Source of the DNA: Rhodobacteraceae bacterium UBA3069
GTDB lineage: Bacteria; Pseudomonadota; Alphaproteobacteria; Rhodobacterales; Rhodobacteraceae
Direction: 5' to 3'
NCBI GenBank assembly: GCA_002366795.1
Contig: DFBX01000096.1
Coordinates: 1-64,000 of the forward strand
DNA: 64,000 nucleotides
A model generated the notes under the pieces. It was not told the origin of the DNA and did no database searches. It was given only the letters and a program-made list of their open reading frames with translations. Position numbers and translations under genes: made by a program. Every line of letters begins with the position of its first letter. Positions within the stretch are counted from its first letter, which is position 1. Positions 27,361 to 36,501 of the stretch are shown here, piece after piece.

Positions 27361-28119
27361 ATGAAGGTACTTGTACCTGTCAAGCGCGTGATCGATTACA
27401 ACGTTAAGGTTCGTGTGAAAGTGGACGGAAGCGGTGTTGATCTCGCCAACGTTAAGATGTCGATGAACCCATTCGACGAGATTGCAGTCGAAGAGGCCAT
27501 CCGCCTGAAAGAAGCAGGCAAGGCCGATGAGGTTGTTGTTGTTTCGATTGGTGTGAAGCAGTCTCAGGAAACTTTGCGCACAGCCTTGGCCATGGGTGCG
27601 GATCGCGCCATTCTGGCTGTGGCCGCCGATGACGTACACAGCGACGTCGAGCCGCTGGCCGTTGCCAAAATCCTGAAAGCCATTGTTGACGAAGAGCAGC
27701 CGGGTCTGGTTCTGTGCGGCAAGCAGGCGATCGACAACGATCTGAACGCCACTGGCCAGATGCTTTCGGCGCTGCTGGGTTGGTCCCAGGCGACCTTTGC
27801 CTCCGAGGTGGACATCGACGGCGACAGCGCCAAGGTCACCCGCGAGGTTGATGGCGGTCTGCAGACCATCTCGGTCAAGATGCCCACGGTCATCACCGTT
27901 GACCTGCGCCTGAACGAGCCGCGCTACGCCTCGTTGCCCAACATCATGAAAGCCAAGAAAAAGCCGCTGGATGAGAAATCCGCAGCCGATTACGGCGTCG
28001 ATGTCACACCGCGTCTTGAGATCCTCAAGACCGCTGAGCCGGCAGAACGTGCCGCAGGCATCATGGTGGGTTCGGTTGACGAACTGGTAGAGAAACTCAA
28101 AGAGGCGGGGGCTGTATAA
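27361..28119 (+). CDS. etfB: Electron transfer flavoprotein beta subunit
   Basis: A 252-residue EtfB. It begins MKVLVPVKRVIDYNVKVRV and carries the AMP-binding and recognition-loop region LCGKQAIDNDLNATGQMLSA, plus PRYASLPNIMKAKKKPL. ATG 27361 is preceded by AAGGAG. With EtfA it accepts electrons from acyl-CoA dehydrogenases (six are encoded in this window) and passes them to the quinone pool through ETF-quinone oxidoreductase. Its stop overlaps the EtfA start (TAATG). Confidence 0.97.
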   Translation: MKVLVPVKRVIDYNVKVRVKVDGSGVDLANVKMSMNPFDEIAVEEAIRLKEAGKADEVVVVSIGVKQSQETLRTALAMGADRAILAVAADDVHSDVEPLAVAKILKAIVDEEQPGLVLCGKQAIDNDLNATGQMLSALLGWSQATFASEVDIDGDSAKVTREVDGGLQTISVKMPTVITVDLRLNEPRYASLPNIMKAKKKPLDEKSAADYGVDVTPRLEILKTAEPAERAAGIMVGSVDELVEKLKEAGAV

Positions 28120-29045
28120 TGGCTGTTCTTCTTCTTGCAGAAGTGAATGATGGCGCTCTGGCGATGGACGCAACGGCCAAGGCCGTGTCCGCCGCTGCGT
28201 CGCTGGGTGACGTTACCGTGCTTTGCGCCGGTGGCACTGCGGCAGATGCCGCGGCCGAGGCCGCCACCATCGCAGGTGTGTCCAAGGTGCTCTGCGCCGA
28301 GGATGCGGCCCTTGGCCACCGTCTGGCCGAAGCGACCGCTGATCTGATCGTGGGCCTTGCTGGCGACTACAGCCACATTGTGGCCCCGGCCACCACCGAC
28401 GCCAAGAACGTGCTGCCCCGCGTGGCTGCACTGCTGGATGTCATGGTGCTGACCGATGTGACCGCCGTGATCGACGCCGACACATTCGAGCGTCCGATCT
28501 ACGCGGGCAACGCGATCCAGACCGTCAAATCCTCGGATGCGACCAAGGTGATCACCTTCCGCACCTCGACCTTTGACGCGGCTGCCACAGGCGGCTCGGC
28601 CTCGGTCGAAACCATCGGTGGCGCGGCGGCCTCCGGGTTGTCCGAATGGGTCGAAGACAAGGTCGCGGCAAGCGATCGCCCCGAGCTGACCTCGGCTGGT
28701 GTGGTTGTTTCCGGTGGTCGTGGTGTTGGCTCTGAAGAGGACTTCAAGATCATCGAAGCCCTCGCGGACAAGCTGGGCGCGGCTGTTGGTGCGTCCCGCG
28801 CGGCTGTGGACTCGGGCTATGCCCCCAACGACTGGCAGGTTGGTCAGACCGGCAAGATTGTTGCCCCTGATCTTTATGTGGCTGTGGGCATCTCTGGCGC
28901 AATCCAGCACCTTGCTGGCATGAAAGATTCCAAGGTGATCGTGGCGATCAACAAGGATGAAGAAGCGCCGATCTTCCAGGTTGCGGACTTTGGACTGGTG
29001 GCTGACCTGTTCACGGCTGTGCCGGAGCTGATTGAAAAGTTTTGA
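28119..29045 (+). CDS. etfA: Electron transfer flavoprotein alpha subunit
   Basis: A 308-residue EtfA with the N-terminal VLLLAEVNDGAL and the FAD-binding C-terminal signature VGISGAIQHLAGMKDSKVIV followed by NKDEEAPIFQVADFG. Overlaps etfB by one base and is followed by a rho-independent terminator, so it is the last gene of the operon that starts at 16644. Placement inside the operon suggests an ETF dedicated to, or induced with, this pathway. Confidence 0.97.
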   Translation: MAVLLLAEVNDGALAMDATAKAVSAAASLGDVTVLCAGGTAADAAAEAATIAGVSKVLCAEDAALGHRLAEATADLIVGLAGDYSHIVAPATTDAKNVLPRVAALLDVMVLTDVTAVIDADTFERPIYAGNAIQTVKSSDATKVITFRTSTFDAAATGGSASVETIGGAAASGLSEWVEDKVAASDRPELTSAGVVVSGGRGVGSEEDFKIIEALADKLGAAVGASRAAVDSGYAPNDWQVGQTGKIVAPDLYVAVGISGAIQHLAGMKDSKVIVAINKDEEAPIFQVADFGLVADLFTAVPELIEKF

Positions 29046-29070
29046 CAAGCATCACATTGAAACCAGAGAA

Positions 29071-29098
29071 GGCCCGCTGATCGCAGCGGGCCATTTTT
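29071..29098 (+). terminator. Rho-independent terminator after etfA
   Basis: Stem GGCCCGCTG / CAGCGGGCC (9 bp, 4-base loop) followed by ATTTTT. It lies 26 bp after the etfA stop and ends the long SDR-ABC-crotonase-ETF operon. Confidence 0.9.
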
Positions 29099-29204
29099 CG
29101 TGCGCGGGGGTTTGGTTTTTCAGCGGCCCGAGAACCGCCTGATGCGCAAGACTCGGAGGTATATGACGCTTCGTTAGCAAGTGCTTTGGATCGTTGCCAA
29201 AAAA

Positions 29205-29220
29205 TAAAACACTTGTTAGA
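29205..29220. promoter_or_regulatory. Island operator 3 (degenerate), upstream of ACAD
   Basis: TAAAACACTTGTTAGA has an intact right half-site GTTAGA and two mismatches in the left. Its ACTT spacer is the same as in operator 5 at 36466. It lies 38 bp before the dehydrogenase start. Probably a weaker site of the shared regulator. Confidence 0.5.
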
Positions 29221-29258
29221 TTTCTTGAGATGCAAGCAATGCTCCGTAGGAAAACAAC

Positions 29259-30416
29259 ATGTCTCTGATCAAGAACTCCCCAACCTGGGCCTCCGATGAG
29301 CACAAGATGTTCGCGGACAGCACCCGCAAGCTTTTTGATGCCGAAATGGCTCCAAACATCGAAAAATGGGCAGAGCAGGGCATTGTCGACCGCGAATTCT
29401 GGACGACGGTTGGCGAACAGGGTGTCATGGGCGGATCCATTGCCGAGAATTATGGTGGGTTCGGTGGCGGCATCGGGTTTGATGCGATCACCGTATATGA
29501 GCAGGGGCGCACAGGTGACACCGGTTGGGGCTATGGCATCCAGACCATCGTGATCCATTACATCAACGCCTATGGCAGTGAAGAGCAGAAGAAAAAATGG
29601 TTACCGCGGCTGATCAGCGGCGACAGTGTCGCGGCCATCGCCATGACCGAGCCGGGAACGGGGTCCGATCTTCAGAACGTCCAGACCCACGCGGAAAAGG
29701 ACGGCAATCATTACAAGATCAACGGCTCGAAGATTTTCATTACCAACGGACATACCGCCGATATCATCGTTGTCGTGGCCAAGACGGATCGCAGCGCTGG
29801 CGCCAAGGGTGTTTCGCTGATCGTTCTGGAAACCGAAGGCGCGGAAGGTTTTCGCCGCGGACGGAACCTGAAGAAGCTGGGTATGAAGGGCTCGGACACG
29901 GCCGAGCTGTTCTTTGAGGATGTGCGCGTGCCGACGGCCAACCTGATTGGCCCGGAAGAAGGGCAGGGGTTCTATCAGCTGATGAAGCAACTGCCTTGGG
30001 AAAGGCTTATGATTGGCATCACCGCCCTTGGCTTCATTGATTTCGCCATCGACGAGACGGTCAAATACGTTCAGGACCGCAAGGCCTTCGGCAACCGGAT
30101 CATGGATTTTCAGAACACCCGTTTCAAACTGGCGGAATGCAAGACCAAGGCCGAATTGCTGCGCAGCTTCGTGAATGACGGCATTGCCCGGCTTGAGGCC
30201 GGCGAGCTTGATGCGGCCACGGCTTCGATGGCGAAATGGTGGGGCAGTCAGACGCAGAACGAAGTCATGCATGAATGTCTACAACTGCATGGTGGCTACG
30301 GCTTCATGATGGAGTTCCCGATCGCACGCCTTTATGCCGACAGCAGGGTTCAGATGATCTATGGCGGTACAAACGAGATCATGAAGGAACTGATCGCACG
30401 TTCGATGGATATATGA
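29259..30416 (+). CDS. Long-chain-type acyl-CoA dehydrogenase
   Basis: A 385-residue acyl-CoA dehydrogenase. TEPGTGSDLQNVQT and ITNGHTADIIVVVAKTD are flavin/substrate blocks. KQLPWERLMIG on helix G carries the Glu used as base in the LCAD/IVD type, and the C-terminus IYGGTNEIMKELIARSM matches mammalian LCAD, with Gly in place of the MCAD-type Glu. It is transcribed alone behind operator 3 and is convergent with a CaiB gene 21 bp away. It probably dehydrogenates a branched or long acyl-CoA and donates electrons to the ETF. Confidence 0.92.
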   Translation: MSLIKNSPTWASDEHKMFADSTRKLFDAEMAPNIEKWAEQGIVDREFWTTVGEQGVMGGSIAENYGGFGGGIGFDAITVYEQGRTGDTGWGYGIQTIVIHYINAYGSEEQKKKWLPRLISGDSVAAIAMTEPGTGSDLQNVQTHAEKDGNHYKINGSKIFITNGHTADIIVVVAKTDRSAGAKGVSLIVLETEGAEGFRRGRNLKKLGMKGSDTAELFFEDVRVPTANLIGPEEGQGFYQLMKQLPWERLMIGITALGFIDFAIDETVKYVQDRKAFGNRIMDFQNTRFKLAECKTKAELLRSFVNDGIARLEAGELDAATASMAKWWGSQTQNEVMHECLQLHGGYGFMMEFPIARLYADSRVQMIYGGTNEIMKELIARSMDI

Positions 30417-30437
30417 TCCGTCCTGTAACGGGTGGGG

Positions 30438-31604
30438 TTACTCTTCACCCGGTCCCAGGATCTCGTCGCTGTGCTCCCCGAGCTTGGGAGCAGGGCGATG
30501 GTCGTGTCGCGCGGGCGTTGCTGAGAACCGAATTGGCGGGCGTGTCGTCCAGATAGCGCCTTCGGTCGGATGATCAATCTGCTGAAAGAAACCGGTCTCG
30601 GCAAGATGGGGGTCGCTTGGCAGATCCGTCAGGTTGCGCACCGGCGTGGCGGGAATGTCAGCCTGCTCCATCAGGGTAAGCCATTCTTCTGTTGTCCGCG
30701 TCAGCGCGATCTGCGCCACCATATCGTATACCGCGCCAATGTTGCGGCTGCGGGCGTCCATGTCAGTGACCCAAGCATGGTCGACCATATCCTCGCGCCC
30801 GACCGCCTTGAAGAACCGCGCCCACTGAACGTTGGTGTAGGGAAGAATTGTGATATAGCCGTCCGCCGTCTGGACAGGGCGTCGGTGTGGAACCAGCATC
30901 CGCGCATAGCCGAAATCCTGCGGGGTCTCTTCGAAGGTGGCACCATCCATGTGTTCGACCATCAGAAACGATGCCAGCGTTTCAAACATCGGCACCTCGA
31001 CATGCTGGGCTTCGCCCGTGCGCTCGCGGTGGAGCAGGGCTGCCATTACGGCATAGGCGGCCGTCACGCCGCCGAGTTTATCGGCAAGGATCGTGGGGGC
31101 ATAAGCGGGCGGGGCCTTGGGGTCGCGCAACGTCGCCAGACTGGCCAATCCCGAAACCGACTGGACGGAGTCGTCGAATGCGGGCTTGGCGGCATAGGGT
31201 CCGTCCTGACCGAAGCCGGTTGCGGATACCGTGATCAGATTCGGGTTCTCGTGGCGCAGTGTTTCGGGATCCAACGACAATCGGGCAAGCGCCGCAGGCC
31301 GGATGCTTGAAATCATTACATCGGCATCGGACAGCAGCTTGCGCAGCCGGTCGCGCCCGGTCTGAGTTTTCAGGTCGAGCACGACACTGCGCTTGTTGCG
31401 GTTGGCCCCTAGGAAGGCGGCCCCCATCAGCTTGTTGCGTGACGGCTGGACTTGGCGCAAAAGATCGCCCTCGGGGCCTTCCACCTTGATCACATCGGCC
31501 CCCAGGTCGCCCAGCATTTGGGTCGCCAGGGGGCCGAAAACCACTGACGTCAAGTCGATGATCCTGATGCCATCAAGGATTGCGGTGTTCTTTGCGGCGG
31601 TCAT
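30438..31604 (-). CDS. CaiB/BaiF CoA-transferase, tandem copy 2
   Basis: A 388-residue class III CoA-transferase with IRIIDLTSVVFGPLATQML, VLDLKTQTGRDRL and the probable catalytic Asp175 in TILADKLGG. It lies 18 bp after another CaiB gene on the same strand. Paired class III genes often encode a heteromer (for example BbsEF), so the two may act as one enzyme. The operon is driven from the divergent region carrying operator 4. Confidence 0.86.
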   Translation of the reverse strand: MTAAKNTAILDGIRIIDLTSVVFGPLATQMLGDLGADVIKVEGPEGDLLRQVQPSRNKLMGAAFLGANRNKRSVVLDLKTQTGRDRLRKLLSDADVMISSIRPAALARLSLDPETLRHENPNLITVSATGFGQDGPYAAKPAFDDSVQSVSGLASLATLRDPKAPPAYAPTILADKLGGVTAAYAVMAALLHRERTGEAQHVEVPMFETLASFLMVEHMDGATFEETPQDFGYARMLVPHRRPVQTADGYITILPYTNVQWARFFKAVGREDMVDHAWVTDMDARSRNIGAVYDMVAQIALTRTTEEWLTLMEQADIPATPVRNLTDLPSDPHLAETGFFQQIDHPTEGAIWTTRPPIRFSATPARHDHRPAPKLGEHSDEILGPGEE

Positions 31605-31622
31605 TTGGGTTGATTTCCAGTT

Positions 31623-32768
31623 CTAGGAACGAGAGCCGAATTCGGCGCGAATGGCGGCGCCGTCGGCATCGAAAGCAGGGGAAGGGCCAAGCGCGGCCTC
31701 GGTGCCGCTGCGCCGTATCGGAGGCATCGCGACGCTGACCGGTCCGGAAGGGGTGTTGATGGTCGAACGGTCGAGTTGCGGGTGATCTGACAAAGAGGCC
31801 ACATCGTTCACCGCCGCCGAGGCAATTCCGGCAGCGTCCAGCAACTCCAAGAGTTCGGCACGGTCATGTGAACCGAACGCGGTCGTGATAAGCGTTTCTA
31901 GCGCGGATTTGTGCTGAATTCTGGCCGAATTGTCATGAAAACGCGGATCATTGGCCAGCGCCGGGTCGCCTAGAATCTGCGCGCAGAACCGGTCCCACTC
32001 GCGGCTGTTCTGGACCGATATGACGACCAGATCACCGCCCCGGCAGCGAAATGCACCGTAAGGGCATATAACAGAGTGCCCAAGCCCGGTTCTGGGCGTG
32101 GGCTGGTCGGCATAGTCGTGGAAGAGGAGCGGAACCGCCATCCAGTCGGCCATCACGTCGAACATCGCCACCGAAACACCGCGTCCCTTGCCGGTGTGGT
32201 CACGCCCGACCAAGGCTTCGCAGATCCCGGCATGGGCCGTCATGCCGGTGGCGATATCGCAGACAGAAACACCAACCCGGCCCGGCCCGTCCGGTGTGCC
32301 AGTCACCGAAGCCAGCCCGCTTTCGCATTGCACCAGAAGGTCATAGGCCTTGGCGTTTCGCATTGGGCCGTCTTCGCCGTATCCGGTGATGTCGCAGGTC
32401 ACAAGGCGCGGAAACTTCTCTCGCAAGGTGGCCGAATCAAGCCCAAGTTTTTTGAGCGCACCGGGAAGCAGATTTTGAATAAAAACATCCGCGTTTTCCA
32501 GCATTCCCAGCAGTATTTCCAGGTCTTCGTCGGCCTTAATGTCCAACGCGACTGATTCCTTGCCGCGGTTGAGCCAGGTGAAATAGGCGCTTTCACCGTT
32601 CGCGGCGGTATCGTAGGCGCGGGCAAAATCGCCTGCGCCCTTGCGCTCGATCTTGATCACGCGTGCACCGGCATCGGCCAGCCGCGACGAGCAAAAGGGC
32701 GCTGCCACCGCCTGTTCGAGCGCGACAACAAGCTTGCCGGAGAGGGGGGCTGAGTTTGTACCTGACAT
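31623..32768 (-). CDS. CaiB/BaiF CoA-transferase, tandem copy 1
   Basis: A 381-residue class III CoA-transferase from ATG 32768 (MSGTNSAPLSGKLVVALEQA). Upstream in-frame codons overlap operator 4 and are unlikely to be translated. Family blocks are WLNRGKESVALDIK, VFIQNLLPGALKKLGL and the probable catalytic Asp171 in VSVCDIATGM. First gene of a two-gene operon divergent from the DUF35/thiolase operon, so substrate activation and side-chain cleavage would be induced together. Confidence 0.86.
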   Translation of the reverse strand: MSGTNSAPLSGKLVVALEQAVAAPFCSSRLADAGARVIKIERKGAGDFARAYDTAANGESAYFTWLNRGKESVALDIKADEDLEILLGMLENADVFIQNLLPGALKKLGLDSATLREKFPRLVTCDITGYGEDGPMRNAKAYDLLVQCESGLASVTGTPDGPGRVGVSVCDIATGMTAHAGICEALVGRDHTGKGRGVSVAMFDVMADWMAVPLLFHDYADQPTPRTGLGHSVICPYGAFRCRGGDLVVISVQNSREWDRFCAQILGDPALANDPRFHDNSARIQHKSALETLITTAFGSHDRAELLELLDAAGIASAAVNDVASLSDHPQLDRSTINTPSGPVSVAMPPIRRSGTEAALGPSPAFDADGAAIRAEFGSRS

Positions 32769-32804
32769 GGAATTCTCGCAAGTGATCCTAAGAGCTTGAC
32801 AATT

Positions 32805-32820
32805 TCTAACAGATGTTAGA
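32805..32820. promoter_or_regulatory. Island operator 4, divergent CaiB / DUF35 promoter region
   Basis: A perfect palindrome TCTAACAGATGTTAGA, extending to 20 bp as TTTCTAACAGATGTTAGAAA. TTGACA (32796-32801) lies directly beside it, so it overlaps a probable plus-strand promoter. One site could control both divergent operons (starts at 32768 and 32873). Confidence 0.8.
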
Positions 32821-32872
32821 AATGTTATCAACACGCACAAGCAGATACTGGATCATTTTAAGGAGAACGCAG

Positions 32873-33250
32873 GTGCCGGACGCCACAGGACCAGATCAGA
32901 TTTTCCAGCGCGCACTCGCCAACAAGGAAATCCTGCTGCCCAAGTGCAATGACTGCGGGGCATATCACTTCTTTCCCAGGGTTTTGTGTCCGCACTGCCA
33001 TGGATCTGCAATCTCCTGGGAGCCGGCCAGCGGCAAGGGCCGGGTCCACACCACCACTGTCGTGCGCCAGAAGCCCGAGCGCGGCGGCGACTACAACGTG
33101 TGCATGGTCGAACTGGAGGAAGGCGTTCGGATGATGAGCCGGGTCGAGGGTATCGCCCCCGGTGACGTTATCATCGACATGGCCGTGACCGCTTTCGTGG
33201 GCGAGGCCGAGGGTGCCCCGGCCGTGCTTTTCAAGCCGGTGGAGGCATAA
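32873..33250 (+). CDS. Zinc-ribbon OB-fold (DUF35) protein
   Basis: A 125-residue protein with a rubredoxin-like zinc ribbon (Cys25-x2-Cys28 ... Cys39-x2-Cys42) followed by an OB fold (GRVHTTTVVRQKPERGGDY). I chose GTG 32873, preceded by TAAGGAGA, over the ATG at 32813 because the latter lies inside operator 4. DUF35 proteins form complexes with SCP2-type thiolases or retro-aldolases. The next gene, 3 bp away, is such a protein, so a two-subunit enzyme is likely. Confidence 0.88.
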   Translation: MPDATGPDQIFQRALANKEILLPKCNDCGAYHFFPRVLCPHCHGSAISWEPASGKGRVHTTTVVRQKPERGGDYNVCMVELEEGVRMMSRVEGIAPGDVIIDMAVTAFVGEAEGAPAVLFKPVEA

Positions 33251-33253
33251 CGC

Positions 33254-34405
33254 ATGACCAATCAACTTCGGGGAAAATCCGCGATTGTGGGCACCGGGCA
33301 CGCCGGTTTCGGCGAGGCGCATGGACTGACGGCCTATGATGTCATGGCGCAATCCGCGCTTGCCGCGCTTGGCGATGCCGGGCTGAAGCTGCCCGACGTG
33401 GACGGGCTGTTCTGCACCATGATGGAAGACAGCATGCCGGCCCTCATGGCGGCTGAGTATCTGGGCATTCAGCCCCGCTTCATCGACGGCACCATGCTGG
33501 GAGGGTCGTCCTTTGTGAATTACCTTACATCCGCGACCATGGCGCTTGACGCCGGTCTGTGTGATGTTGCGCTGATCGTCTATGGTTCCAACCAACGCAC
33601 CGCATCGGGCAGGTTGGTGACGGCTTCGCGCCCGCCGGCCTATGAGGCACCGTATAATCCGCGCTATCCGATTTCTGCCTATGCGATGGCGGCAGCACGG
33701 CACATGCATGAATACGGAACCACCCGCGAACAGCTGGCCGATGTGGCCGTGGCGGCGCGAGCCTGGGCGCGGCACAACCCCGAAGCGTTCCAGCGCGGTC
33801 CGCTGACCCGCGAGGACGTGCTGGGCGCGCGCATGGTAGGAGACCCGCTGACCGTGCGCGATTGCTGTCTGGTGACCGATGGCGGCGGCGCGATTGTGAT
33901 GGTCCGCGCGGACCGTGCAAAGGATTTCCCCAAGGCGCCGGTTTATGTGCTGGGCAGTGCGGCGCAAAGTTCGCACCGGCAGATTTCGCAGATGAGGGAT
34001 TTCACAGTGACCGCAGCCCGCGAGTCGGGCAAGCGTGCCTTTGCGGCGGCGGGGGTGTCGCACGGCGACATTCAGGCGGTCGAGCTGTATGACGCCTTCA
34101 CCATCAACACCATTCTGTTTCTCGAAGATCTGGGTTTCTGCGCCAAGGGCGAGGGCGGTGCCTTCGTCGAAGGCGGGCGTGTCGCGCCGGGCGGCGTCTT
34201 GCCGGTGAATACAAATGGCGGGGGTCTGTCCTGTGTGCACCCCGGCATGTACGGTATTTTCACCGTGATCGAGGCGGCCCGCCAGATCCGTGGCGACGCG
34301 CCCGGTATTCAGTTGAACGATATCGACTTGGCGCTGGCCCATGGTAACGGCGGTGTGCTGTCCAGCCAGGTCACGGCAATTCTGGGGTCACAAAACACCC
34401 TCTGA
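33254..34405 (+). CDS. SCP2/Ltp-type thiolase-fold protein with Ser at nucleophile site
   Basis: A 383-residue thiolase-superfamily protein. At the first catalytic loop it reads TMLGGSSFVNY (Ser85-Ser86) where acting thiolases have a nucleophilic Cys. Later motifs are AVELYDAFTINTI and GGLSCVHPGMYG. Loss of the Cys with a DUF35 partner upstream is the pattern of Ltp2-ChsH2, a retro-aldolase that removes a short unit from a 3-hydroxyacyl-CoA side chain. I infer C-C cleavage rather than thiolysis. The following genes encode a hydratase and a racemase-like protein. Confidence 0.85.
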   Translation: MTNQLRGKSAIVGTGHAGFGEAHGLTAYDVMAQSALAALGDAGLKLPDVDGLFCTMMEDSMPALMAAEYLGIQPRFIDGTMLGGSSFVNYLTSATMALDAGLCDVALIVYGSNQRTASGRLVTASRPPAYEAPYNPRYPISAYAMAAARHMHEYGTTREQLADVAVAARAWARHNPEAFQRGPLTREDVLGARMVGDPLTVRDCCLVTDGGGAIVMVRADRAKDFPKAPVYVLGSAAQSSHRQISQMRDFTVTAARESGKRAFAAAGVSHGDIQAVELYDAFTINTILFLEDLGFCAKGEGGAFVEGGRVAPGGVLPVNTNGGGLSCVHPGMYGIFTVIEAARQIRGDAPGIQLNDIDLALAHGNGGVLSSQVTAILGSQNTL

Positions 34406-34428
34406 CCCCAATCAAGGGAGGAAAGATC

Positions 34429-35286
34429 ATGCCATTGGATTTCGAAGCACTTTCGAATTGGGATTTCGAAGAGATCGAGCAGACACTGACCGAGCGGGAT
34501 ACCATCCTATACGCGCTCGGGCTGGGGTTCGGCGAGGATCCGACCGACAAGAAAGAATTGGCCTATGTCTATGAGGACGGCCTGAAGGCGGTTCCCTCGA
34601 TGGCCGTCACCATGGGGTATCCCGGCTTCTGGCTGCGCAATCCCAAGACCGGCGTGAACTGGCAGAAAGTGCTGCACGGCGAGCAATGGCTGGATATCTA
34701 CAAGCCGCTGCCTGTGAACGCCAATATCATTGGCCGCAGCAAGATCGACTTCATTTCCGACAAGGGCGAGGGCAAGGGCGCAGTCATCTACCAAAGCCGC
34801 GAGATTATCGATGCGGACAGCGGCGACAAGCTGGCGCGCGTGGCGATGTCGGCCTTTTGCCGAGGCGACGGCGGGTTCGGCGGTGAGAACAAGGCCGGTC
34901 CGGCTCCCGCAGTGCTGCCTGACCGCACGCCGGATCATGTCTGTGATATCGAAACTCTGCCGCGTCAAGCGCTTATATACCGCCTTAGCGGTGACTATAA
35001 CCCGCTTCATGCTGACCCGGATGTCGCCCGTTCAGTCGGATTCGATCGCCCGATCCTGCACGGTCTGGCGACCTATGGTCTGGCGGCCCGGGCGATCCTC
35101 AAGGCGTCGCTGGATTATGATTCCGCCCGGCTTATCGGTCTGGATGTACGGTTCTCCGCGCCGGTCTATCCCGGCGAAACCGTGCGTTTCGAAATCTGGG
35201 AAGAGGGCGGCGAGGCTCGGTTCCGCGCTTCGGTCCCGGCGCGCGATGTCTTGGTTCTGAACAACGGGGCCGCGCGTTTCGCGTGA
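34429..35286 (+). CDS. Double-hotdog MaoC / hydratase-2 (HSD17B4-type)
   Basis: A 285-residue protein built of two hotdog folds, as in the hydratase domain of peroxisomal multifunctional enzyme 2. The hydratase-2 motif is in the C-terminal half: YRLSGDYNPLHADPDVA, giving Asp189, Asn191 and His194, then GFDRPILHGLATYG. It would hydrate 2-enoyl-CoA to a (3R)-type hydroxyacyl-CoA. It follows the thiolase gene with GGGAGG upstream. Confidence 0.93.
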   Translation: MPLDFEALSNWDFEEIEQTLTERDTILYALGLGFGEDPTDKKELAYVYEDGLKAVPSMAVTMGYPGFWLRNPKTGVNWQKVLHGEQWLDIYKPLPVNANIIGRSKIDFISDKGEGKGAVIYQSREIIDADSGDKLARVAMSAFCRGDGGFGGENKAGPAPAVLPDRTPDHVCDIETLPRQALIYRLSGDYNPLHADPDVARSVGFDRPILHGLATYGLAARAILKASLDYDSARLIGLDVRFSAPVYPGETVRFEIWEEGGEARFRASVPARDVLVLNNGAARFA

Positions 35287-35296
35287 GGCTAGGGCA

Positions 35297-36433
35297 ATGA
35301 CGCAACCTCTTAAGGACATTTTGGTGCTGGATTTCAGCACCCTTCTTCCTGGCCCGATGGCGACGCTCATGCTCGCCGAGGCCGGGGCCGAGGTCGTCAA
35401 GTTCGAGCGACCCGCCATAGGCGAGGACGCGCGACACACCGATCCCAAGATCGACGGTGAGAGCATCGGATTTGCCGTGCTGAACCACGGCAAGCGATCG
35501 GTGGCCATCGACCTCAAGTCTAAGGACGCGCTCGATGTTCTGCGTCCCTTGCTTGAAAAGGCCGATGTTCTGGTAGAACAGTTCCGCCCCGGCGTGATGG
35601 ATCGGCTCGGACTGGGCTATGAGGCCGTGCGCGCGATCAATCCGGGTATCATCTACTGTTCGATCACCGGCTATGGCCAGACCGGACCAAAGGCCACCGC
35701 AGCGGGCCACGACTTGAATTACGTGGGGGATGCGGGTGTTCTGTCGCTGAGCCGCGGACCGGAGGAGCAACCAACGATGCCGTTCGGGCTGGTCGCAGAT
35801 ATCGGGGGCGGCACTTATCCAGCTGTCGTCAACATCCTGCTTGCCTTGATGGCGCGACAAAAGACCAACGAGGGGGTTCACCTCGACATTGCGATGTCCG
35901 AGGGTGCCTTCGCCTTCGCCTATTGGGCGCATGCAGAAGGCGTGATTGCCGGACAGGAAATTGGCAGCGCCGCCAGCCGTCTGACCGGTAGCCTTGCGCG
36001 CTATCGGCTTTATTCGGCGTCGGATGGCCGGCAGATCGCGGTCGGTGCGCTGGAGGAGAAATTCTGGCAAGCTTTCTGTGATGTTATCGGTCAACCCGAG
36101 GAGCTTCGCGACGACTGGAGCGATCCCGTTGCCTGTTCCGCAGAGGTTGCGCGCCGCCTGGGAAGCCAGCCGTCGACGCATTGGGAGCCATTGCTGATGG
36201 CGGCGGACTGTTGTTGTTCGGTGGTGAAAACACCCGCCGAAGCCGCGACCGATCCGCATTTCATCGCGCGTGGCGTATTCGAGCGGAAATTGGATATTTC
36301 CGGTCGGGACGTGCCTGCATTGCCGCTGCCGATTGCGCCGGAATTCCGCTCTCACGCGGGTTCGGCAGGTCGCGCGGCTGACTTGGGCGAAGACAACGCC
36401 CGCTTCGGCGTGGATTCGCGAAAGACAGAATGA
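35297..36433 (+). CDS. Alpha-methylacyl-CoA racemase-like CaiB/BaiF protein
   Basis: A 378-residue family III protein in which the racemase dyad can be read: His138 in AAGHDLNYVG and Asp168 in LVADIGGG. The 30-residue spacing is the same as His126/Asp156 of the M. tuberculosis racemase. Racemases of this kind convert the (R)-2-methylacyl-CoA epimer to the (S)-form accepted by acyl-CoA dehydrogenases. Its presence implies methyl-branched intermediates. Last gene of the DUF35 operon; operator 5 begins 33 bp later. Confidence 0.88.
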   Translation: MTQPLKDILVLDFSTLLPGPMATLMLAEAGAEVVKFERPAIGEDARHTDPKIDGESIGFAVLNHGKRSVAIDLKSKDALDVLRPLLEKADVLVEQFRPGVMDRLGLGYEAVRAINPGIIYCSITGYGQTGPKATAAGHDLNYVGDAGVLSLSRGPEEQPTMPFGLVADIGGGTYPAVVNILLALMARQKTNEGVHLDIAMSEGAFAFAYWAHAEGVIAGQEIGSAASRLTGSLARYRLYSASDGRQIAVGALEEKFWQAFCDVIGQPEELRDDWSDPVACSAEVARRLGSQPSTHWEPLLMAADCCCSVVKTPAEAATDPHFIARGVFERKLDISGRDVPALPLPIAPEFRSHAGSAGRAADLGEDNARFGVDSRKTE

Positions 36434-36465
36434 ATCCCGTTGACGCGCGGGCTTTCAGTCTCTAA

Positions 36466-36481
36466 TCTAACACTTGTTAGA
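36466..36481. promoter_or_regulatory. Island operator 5, upstream of transglutaminase/MaoC/ACAD operon
   Basis: A perfect palindrome TCTAACACTTGTTAGA. TTGACG (36440-36445) with TAATCT (36463-36468) at 17 bp is a possible promoter that would place the site over the transcription start. The gene start at 36502 lies 20 bp downstream. Confidence 0.78.
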
Positions 36482-36501
36482 AAATGAGGGGGGGGGAAAT
36501 A

